DNA of 64,000 nt, from the NCBI RefSeq assembly GCF_027579695.1, contig NC_083590.1:14499656-14563655 (forward strand), given 5' to 3'. This document shows, piece by piece, positions 58,101 to 64,000 of this stretch (the stretch's first letter is position 1; the number at the start of each line of letters is the position of its first letter). The notes beneath the pieces were generated by a model that saw nothing but the letters and a program-made list of their open reading frames with translations, was not told the origin of the DNA and did not search any database. The position numbers were made by a program, and so were the translations under genes. The DNA comes from Neoarius graeffei. Taxonomy: Eukaryota; Chordata; Actinopteri; Siluriformes; Ariidae.

Positions 58101-58600
58101 GATGGTTCATTGCAGTGTAGGGGGATGGTCTCCTGTAGTTAGTGATATTCTTCAGGCCTGTCCACACTGATGCCAGATCGTTGACTGAAAGGCTGTTTTT
58201 GATCCTTTCAGCATACAGTAGCTCCTCTTAGCTGATTTCACCTCTTTCGTCAGTGTGTTTCTGGCCTGTTTGTACAGGACTCTGTCCCCACTTCTGTAGG
58301 CCTCCTCCTTGGCCTGGCGAAGCTGTCTGAGTTTTGCAGTGAACCAGGGTTTGTTGTTGTTGTATGTGCAGAAGGTCTTGGTGGGCACACACATATCCTC
58401 ACAAAAACTGATGTAAGATGTCACAGTATCAGTCAGTTCATGCAGGTCTGAAGCCACAGCCTCAAAAACACTCCAATCAGTGCAGTCAAAGCAGGCTTGT
58501 AGTTCCACTTTGGCCTCATCAGACCATCTCCTCACCGTCTTAACTACAGGCTTAGCAGATTTCAGCTTCTCCCTGTAGGACGGGATAAGATGAACCATAC
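55176..58600 (-). mobile_element. L2-type LINE, split by a Harbinger-like MITE
   Basis: The - strand carries an RT in pieces. 58598-58152 is the linker (WSDEAKVELQACFDCTDWSV). 57894-57400 is the RT fingers/palm (LNDYRPVALTSVVMKSFERL, FVDFSSAFNAIVP). 57403-57063 has GAPQGCVLSPLLFSLYTNDC and LLKFADDTTVI. 56114-55640 has AVESFRFLGSTISQDLKWET and the C-terminus. A frameshift lies near 57400-57470. The 3' region (55176-55640) has a (GTGCATAGTGCAAAG) repeat. No endonuclease is present, so the copy is 5' truncated. Confidence 0.88.
56118..57066. mobile_element. PIF/Harbinger-like MITE in the L2 LINE
   Basis: Perfect 14-bp inverted ends ACGTTTACATGCAC and a 3-bp duplication ACT (56115-56117, 57067-57069). 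Removing it joins TITNNT to the following VESFRFLG of the RT. No transposase is recognisable; it is rich in ATTTCTGCCG and CGAGCTA motifs. Confidence 0.85.
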
Positions 58601-58654
58601 ATTTCTGTTGTTGTTTCTTTATTACAACTAAACATTGATTTAAAAAAGGTTTTT

Positions 58655-58940
58655 TAAGTTAAATTAAATAATCATCAATCACTAAAAATGGAATTTGGAA
58701 ATTTGTAAATATTTCGAGGTTGAAGTGGAAGTAACTTGTTTTTGTACAACTCTTTGAAAAGCAGTCAATAAGTTACACACTCATCGCCACCTGGTGGTCA
58801 AAAAAACAATGACATCTTATTTCTGTGTTTGTTTTTTAAATGAACGTTTAGTTGCAATAATTTTTTTTTTAAAGTTAAATTCAATAAATATCATCAAGCA
58901 CTAAAAATGGAATTTGGAAATATTTCGAGATCACCATTTT
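58655..58940. repeat. Diverged tandem duplication flanking the LINE 5' side
   Basis: CACTAAAAATGGAATTTGGAAAT at 58681 and 58900 (described, not fully listed), each followed by ATTTCGAG. Between them is the 75-bp segment also found at 55103-55177. Confidence 0.75.
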
Positions 58941-58965
58941 TTAAACGAAGAATGCTGTGAGCCGA

Positions 58966-58974
58966 ACCGGAAGT
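58966..58974 (+). promoter_or_regulatory. ETS-type site in the probable fbf1 promoter
   Basis: ACCGGAAGT, a consensus ETS/GABP site typical of TATA-less housekeeping and ciliary promoters, about 320 bp before the start codon. The promoter call is inference. Confidence 0.4.
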
Positions 58975-59291
58975 CCGTCACAGGAAGCAGGAAATGGAGC
59001 AGCCACAGAAATTTAAAACTGCTGAGGACATATTGGGTTTTTGTTTATTTTTGAATAAATAAATTGATTAATTAGTAATAGTAACACGTAATATGTTCTT
59101 TTTTTTGGGGGGGGGGGTCGGAATTTGTTTGTTTTCATGGAAAGTAAAGTGACAGAAATGGAAAATATTTATATAAAATCAGAGAGTGAGCTGCGGTTAC
59201 CAATGGCAACGTGGACGCCCTGCTGAGCAGGATGAGTTTATAAACAACCTGCTCAGATTTCTCAGGGTTTCTCTCTTCCTCTGGGTTCATC

Positions 59292-59294
59292 ATG
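59292..59294 (+). CDS. fbf1: FBF1, exon 1: start codon only
   Basis: The ATG at 59292 is directly followed by the donor GTGAGT, so the first coding exon gives only methionine. The preceding TTCCTCTGGGTTCATC is probable 5' UTR. Human FBF1 starts MAPKTKKG; with exon 2 this copy gives MTTKQKKG. Confidence 0.65.
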
Positions 59295-60146
59295 GTGAGT
59301 GGGTGTATGTCCTGTATAAATATTATTTCCTGATCTGTGTAAATCAGTGTTTGATTATTTAGTGTTGGTCCAACTCATGGTTCGGAAAAAATATATTCTC
59401 CACTTTTTTTTCCTTGAAAAATAAAGTCAAAGAAGTATTCCTCACTTTTTTTCTTCACTTGGTCTGTATTTTTTCCCCCTAGTTACTGACTTATCACATA
59501 TTTATACCGACCAAACTGGCACTATTTATTTGTACAGATACAGCTAGACCTCGCCATTATTTCCATAGATTTGGGCTCCACTCCAGACTCCAATCAGAGA
59601 GTTGATTTTGGGCCCCTGAGAGCCATCGAGCTAAAATAACCCTTTTTAGTGTGAGCTACTGAAGGTTATTTCAGCAGGGAGTTATTCTAAAGAGGTATTA
59701 GGACTCCCTTTAGCCTTTACTTCAACACAAAACCTGATTTACAGTTGAACAGAGTCAAGAGTAATCTTTGAGCAACGAACAGTGAGGAAGTTGGAATTTC
59801 CCGTCGAGTTATGAGCCGAACCCTTCCCCAGGGGCCCCGAGTACACACCAGGGGCTCGGTCGGGTCGGTCGCGCTGCTTCTTCTTCCTCTTCTCTTTGAG
59901 GTTTTACAGCAGCTGGCATCCATAATGTTGCACTACTGCCATCTACAGGATTTTTTTTTACATCATTGTCATTTCATTTTAAAGCTCTTTCCAGTCCAGC
60001 TGTTAGTAAAAATGTAAATAACAATTTTCTCCAATCAGCAGTGTCTCCATACTTTAATATACTTTTAATACTGTCCTCTGTCATCATTTCTTGCCTCTCT
60101 CTTTCTCTTACCCACATTTCCTGCATCATGTAAATATGTTATATAT

Positions 60147-60186
<40 letters not shown>

Positions 60187-60346
60187 CTCTTTCTGGTTTG
60201 ATCCCCTGCTTCTCAGCATCCCTACTCTGTTTTGGATTGAGTGCAAATTAAGTCCAGTTTTCCTTGGGCTTGTATGTTTAAGGGAGATTGGCATCGATAG
60301 GTTCAGGAGGTTATATCAAACTTTACAAGATAATATTCTCACTCAC

Positions 60347-60394
<48 letters not shown>

Positions 60395-60490
60395 TCAAAG
60401 GTTATGAGATGTTTTAGTGATTTTTGCACTGCTCTTTTTACATTTACTTTCAGGGATAATTTCTACAGTCACTAACTCAAAATGTGATTT
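59295..60490. other. fbf1 intron 1, first half
   Basis: 59700-59960 is repeat-like (GCAGCTGGCATCCATAATGT). (ATT)n lies at 60147-60185 and (CA)n at 60349-60391. No gene seen. Confidence 0.6.
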
Positions 60491-60496
60491 GGAAGT

Positions 60497-60575
60497 TCCT
60501 TCCCTCCTTTCTTTTTCCTTCCTTCTATTGTCTTTCTTTTTCCTGCCTTTTCTTTCTTTCCTGCCTTCCTTCCCT

Positions 60576-60630
<55 letters not shown>

Positions 60631-60883
60631 CCTTCTTGCCTTTCTTTCCTTCCTGCCTTCCTTCCCTCCCTCCTTTCTTCCTTCCAACTCTTTCTTTCTC
60701 TTTCCTGCCTTCTTTCTTTCCTTCCTGCCTTCTTTCTTTCTTTCCTTCCCTCCCTCCTTTCTTCCTTCCTACTCTTTTTCTTTTTCCTGCCTGCCTTCTT
60801 TCTTTCCTTCTTTCTTTTCTTCTTTTTCTCTCCTTCCTTCCTTCCTTCCTTCCTTCCTTCCTTCCTTCCTTCCTTTCTTTCAC
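60497..60883. repeat. Polypyrimidine microsatellite, about 390 bp
   Basis: Almost pure C/T on the + strand, mixing TTTC and TTCC units with a few G and A. Long open frames (KERKKERK or FLPSFLPS type) in all readings are artefacts. Confidence 0.97.
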
Positions 60884-61478
60884 CACTGTGTATGTGTACA
60901 CATGAATCTCTCTTATTCTCCAGGTCCAGCATATTTATCTCGGTTCTGGCCTCACCAGCGCTGAGTGATGAAGCCGAGTCCCTGTTACCAAACAGAAGTT
61001 AATCGTTTTCCAATAACAGCACATTTTGCAGTGATTTGTTCCTCCTCTGCCACAGCAAATTACCCACAATTACATTTTCAGTTCATTACAGAAGACACAT
61101 CACACATTTCACCCATTTAAAGTTCTGTTTAACGTTGTGGAGCATTTGTGAAATAAGTTAGCGTCTGTCATCGCTGATGTTATAGCAGCTATAAACAGTT
61201 GTTCCCTCACCACCTTCTCTTTTTCCTCTTTCTCCTGAAGTTAATAAATCTGCAGCTTCTCATGTTCCTGAGAAAACAGAAATCGTAGACCGAAGATGTG
61301 GGAATAATGAAAGTTACATAAACGTGAAATAAATGTCTCCTTAGAGAAAATGTTACCGTATTAACGATTACTATAGAAACTATAACGTGTTAGAACGAGT
61401 GTGTGAATATAAACCTGTGCTAGTGTCAGAGTTACACGTTTAATTTGAAACTCTTTGTTTTCTCTCTTCACGTTTCAG

Positions 61479-61506
61479 ACGACCAAACAGAAGAAAGGAC
61501 TGAGGG
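61479..61506 (+). CDS. fbf1: FBF1, exon 2
   Basis: The acceptor is CGTTTCAG. It encodes TTKQKKGLR and one base of glycine; donor GTGAGT. The basic start matches the family N-terminus. Confidence 0.75.
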
Positions 61507-61612
61507 GTGAGTGGTTTATACACATGACGTGAGGTTTAGTCCAGTATGTTTTTTTTTTTTTTTTTTTTTTCTTTCTCAGATACATGAGTTTTCTTTGTGC
61601 TTTTACTTTCAG

Positions 61613-61660
61613 GCTCAATCAGTGATGTTTTGGGAGATCTCCTGGGAGACGATGCTGATG
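61613..61660 (+). CDS. fbf1: FBF1, exon 3
   Basis: Encodes GSISDVLGDLLGDDAD, an acidic leucine-rich segment; phase 1 on both sides. Donor GTACGT. A T-run of about 20 lies in the intron before it. Confidence 0.8.
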
Positions 61661-61845
61661 GTACGTGACTCTATTGGGTGATTTGTCTATGTTCAGCTTT
61701 AAATAGTCGTCCTGTTATTATCTGAATTCTGAAGTTGTTTAACTTTGCACCTGAGCTACGAGGTTCTCTAAAGACATCACTGTGCTACAGACTGTCACTT
61801 TATAAATAAATGATTGTGAAGTGTTTCCACATTGTCACCTCTCAG

Positions 61846-61924
61846 ATCTCCCGATGAAGGCCAGGTCTCCATCTGGAGGACTCGGCAGACCAACGGGTCT
61901 CTTACGAACGCAAAGCGGAAAGAG
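61846..61924 (+). CDS. fbf1: FBF1, exon 4
   Basis: Encodes DLPMKARSPSGGLGR then PTGLLRTQSGK; basic and serine-rich. Starts phase 1, ends phase 2 at GTGAGC. Confidence 0.8.
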
Positions 61925-62015
61925 GTGAGCACTCGCACTGAGAGATGGAGAGGTGGAGCTGAATGGTGTGCTGTACAGTAAATATTCACCAGTGTTTTAT
62001 GTTGAAACCACTCAG

Positions 62016-62076
62016 GAACCTGCTCGATGTTGATTTCTTCAGTAAACTAGCAGAGGAGGTGGAGAACAATGACGAG
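62016..62076 (+). CDS. fbf1: FBF1, exon 5
   Basis: Encodes RNLLDVDFFSKLAEEVENND then E; ends in phase 0 at GTGAGA. Confidence 0.82.
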
Positions 62077-62200
62077 GTGAGACAGGGTACTGTTACAAGC
62101 CTTTGTTTTGTAATCTGGATTCTGATTGGTCAGAAGGTGTTGATTGATTTTCTCGAACAGCAGCTCTGATAGTTGTGCCATTCTCAGAAAATGTGACGAG

Positions 62201-62735
62201 TAATGGTAAAGACATTTTTAAAAAATTTTGTATCCACTAATTTTAGTTACAGTCCCTGTAAATATATTTAATAGACAAAAAAGCATATTTCATGAATTCA
62301 CAAAGCAAAAGATATCATTATTATGAAAAAATAATGCCCAGTTTTTGTCTTTACCATTACCCATAATGTCTTTACCATTACCCTGTAGAGTAACTGTAAA
62401 GACGTCTCATGGCATTTTTGGGTCAGTGAGTGCAGAAAAAAGATAAATTATGCATTTATTATCCCATCCTAACTTGCTACTTGCTGAACTAAACTTTTTC
62501 AACATGCAGCATCATTATCATTTGGGGGCAACGGCAAAGACAGTTAATTTCCCTGACATCTAGAAATTTCATATTTATCTGATCAGTATCTTGGATTCCA
62601 ACATTCATGCACCAGTGAGTTTTTCAAAATAGCTGCTCAACATCCTGGTCCTTCCTCATGTAGCTGCACTGCCCTCTATTGTTCAAAGCCCTGAGTTACA
62701 GCATGATTTTACCATTTGGGTAACGGTAAAGACAT
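62201..62735. repeat. Repeated TAATGGTAAAGACAT motif in fbf1 intron 5
   Basis: The motif or its reverse (GTCTTTACCATTACCC) occurs at about 62201, 62347, 62366 and 62388 (variant), and at 62721. It is probably part of a dispersed repeat. The rest of the intron (to 63090) has no features. Confidence 0.75.
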
Positions 62736-63090
62736 AAAGAAAGTACACATTCTTGCACATATATTTTATGCGATACACCAAAAAACGTTTGAGCAAAGAT
62801 CATGATATTTTCCACAATAAAAAAGGTATAGAGTTAATATTTCAGAAAGGAAAACTGAAAAAATTAAAAACAAAGGAATTATTTTCACTCAAATTTCACT
62901 AATCTTCGTTTAGACACATGGTGGTAATGACATTTTGGTATATTTAGGCTAAATAAAATTTTTGCAAATGCAGACAAGTTGTCTCAATTTTTTTAACTTT
63001 AAGAGAGAATAAAATGGAGCATGGTGAAGGAATGAATGTGTATACCTGCTGTAATGTGAGAACAAGAATAAACTTTCTTTGCATTCGCAG

Positions 63091-63141
63091 GGTTCTGACA
63101 TGTCTGAGGCAGATCCGAAGGCTTTGCTGGAGAGTATGAAG
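63091..63141 (+). CDS. fbf1: FBF1, exon 6
   Basis: Encodes GSDMSEADPKALLESMK, which matches the SEADPQALLQAMK block of human FBF1. This block is the main basis for naming the gene. Phase 0 on both sides. Confidence 0.9.
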
Positions 63142-63259
63142 GTGTCTGACTGATTTTTCATACATATACATCTTGGAAAGTCTCTGAAACTAAAAATATC
63201 TTTTTTTTTTTTTTTAATATAAACCAAACCTTAACTATTTATACATATCTGTATCACAG

Positions 63260-63383
63260 GACATGGATGATATGGATGCTGACTTGTTTGGCTCAAAGAA
63301 GAAGAAGCCCAGTTCAGCCCCGGCACAGAGCAGAAGCTCCAGAACCAAAACATCTAAACCAGAAGATAAGAACAAAACTAACC
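63260..63383 (+). CDS. fbf1: FBF1, exon 7 (gene continues beyond window)
   Basis: Encodes DMDDMDADLFGSKKKK then a serine/lysine-rich stretch to DKNKTN; donor GTGAGT in phase 1. The first half matches human DLDGMDADILGLKK. FBF1 is a coiled-coil protein of centriole distal appendages needed for cilium gating; the coiled-coil region lies downstream, outside the window. The seven exons total 394 coding bases with consistent phases. Confidence 0.9.
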
Positions 63384-63439
63384 GTGAGTTAATACTAAAC
63401 TCAACGCCTGCTGCACACCGATCAACCATAAAATTAAAA

Positions 63440-63785
63440 ACATTGACCAGTGAGGGTGAAGAGAATAATATTATCTCATCAGTGTTACAATGGCACCTAT
63501 CAAGGGGTGGGATATATGAGGCAGCAAGAGAACAGTCAGTTCTTGAAGTTGTGTTGGAAGCAGGAAAAATGGGTAAGCATAAGTGAGCGACTTTGATAAG
63601 GGCCAAACTGTGATGGCTAGATGACGGGGTCTGAGCATCTCCAACATGGCAGGTCTTGTGGAGTGTCCCTGGTATGCAGTGGTTAGTACCTACCAAAAGT
63701 GGTCCGGGAATCCAAAGGACAACCAGTGAACTGACGACAGGCTCGCGGGTGCTGAAGGCTCATTAATTCTCACGGGGCATGAAGG
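63440..63785 (+). mobile_element. Tc1/mariner-like fragment in fbf1 intron 7
   Basis: AATGGCACCTATCAAGGGG, then AGCGACTTTGATAAGGGCC, GGTCTGAGCATCTCCAACAT and TACCAAAAGTGGTCCGGG match the 5' coding part of a common teleost Tc1-type transposase. Truncated on the right. Confidence 0.7.
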
Positions 63786-63799
63786 CTCGCCCATATGGT

Positions 63800-64000
63800 C
63801 CAGTGCTGTGCAAAAGTCTTCGACACATAAAGAAATGCTGTTGACCAAAAATGGCTTAAAAAAATATTTAAATTAAATGTTTCAACTTTAAAAAAATATA
63901 TATACAATAAGCAGTAATCAGTAAGCCATCATAAATTAATAAATGCAAAGTCAATATCTCAGTCCGTCTGAAACACTCTTTTTCTCAGCAACCACAAATC
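63800..64000. mobile_element. Start of another Tc1-related element, cut by the window edge
   Basis: CAGTGCTGTGCAAAAGTCTT at 63800 is a common teleost Tc1/mariner terminus. The other end lies outside the window. Confidence 0.55.

Noticed and set aside
55103-58823. 75-bp target-site duplication as a settled fact
   Set aside because: A second diverged duplication in the same place allows an older tandem repeat as the cause.
60395-61002. Long open frames in both directions across the pyrimidine tract
   Set aside because: Produced by TTTC/TTCC and GAAA/GGAA repeats without stops; composition only, no domains.

Overview
This is a vertebrate nuclear genomic window, almost certainly from a teleost fish. 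It has spliced genes with canonical GT-AG introns and many Tc1/mariner, hAT, L2-, RTE- and CR1-like elements. It also holds eleven copies of a DANA/Mermaid-type tRNA-derived SINE and many CA, TA and pyrimidine microsatellites. The repeat mix would suit an ostariophysan such as a catfish, but that is a guess. There is no operon, CRISPR array or prokaryotic feature.

Three host genes can be assembled, all on the + strand. (1) A cytoglobin of the cygb1 type, 176 aa, with exons at 7865-8010, 23292-23523 and 24066-24218. (2) prcd, the small photoreceptor disc protein, 57 aa, with exons at 33373-33446 and 47259-47358 and an intron of about 13.8 kb. (3) The 5' end of fbf1 (Fas-binding factor 1, a centriolar distal-appendage protein), with seven exons from 59292 to 63383 giving the first 131 residues; it continues beyond the window. 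In human the three orthologues all lie in 17q25, so this looks like a conserved neighbourhood. The genes have unrelated jobs (globin, disc membrane protein, cilium assembly).

The rest is transposon-derived. 1-2660: a CR1/L2-type LINE on the - strand, running off the left edge with an open endonuclease-RT frame. 2706-4604: an exon of a multicopy SWIM-type gene split by a hAT element. 5011-6873: a tandem repeat and a decayed Tc1 copy. 8011-23291 (cygb intron 1): Tc1 relatives, a degenerate ACCAAATA-type repeat array interrupted by a SINE and a TTAA-flanked THAP element, then a 27-bp minisatellite split by two hAT elements, one of which holds a twin-primed LINE. 24333-33372: Tc1 remnants, a TTAA MITE, a Crypton-like fragment and a Tc1 transposon with an open 340-aa transposase frame. 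prcd intron: SINEs, LINE debris, hAT elements, a giant nested fold-back (38357-39816), a second RTE-like LINE and a probable solo LTR. 47618-54699: inverted-arm structures, a ZMYM/hAT remnant, a 190-bp tandem duplication and a Tc1 copy split by a nested hAT-like element. 55176-58600: an L2-type LINE split by a Harbinger-like MITE.

No clearly new biological system was found. The most informative signals are insertion histories readable from target-site duplications, a Tc1 end that may supply the cygb polyadenylation signal, a cytoglobin without its two regulatory cysteines, a PRCD with an altered membrane-proximal motif, and large palindromes. All family names come from recognising motifs by eye, without database searches.
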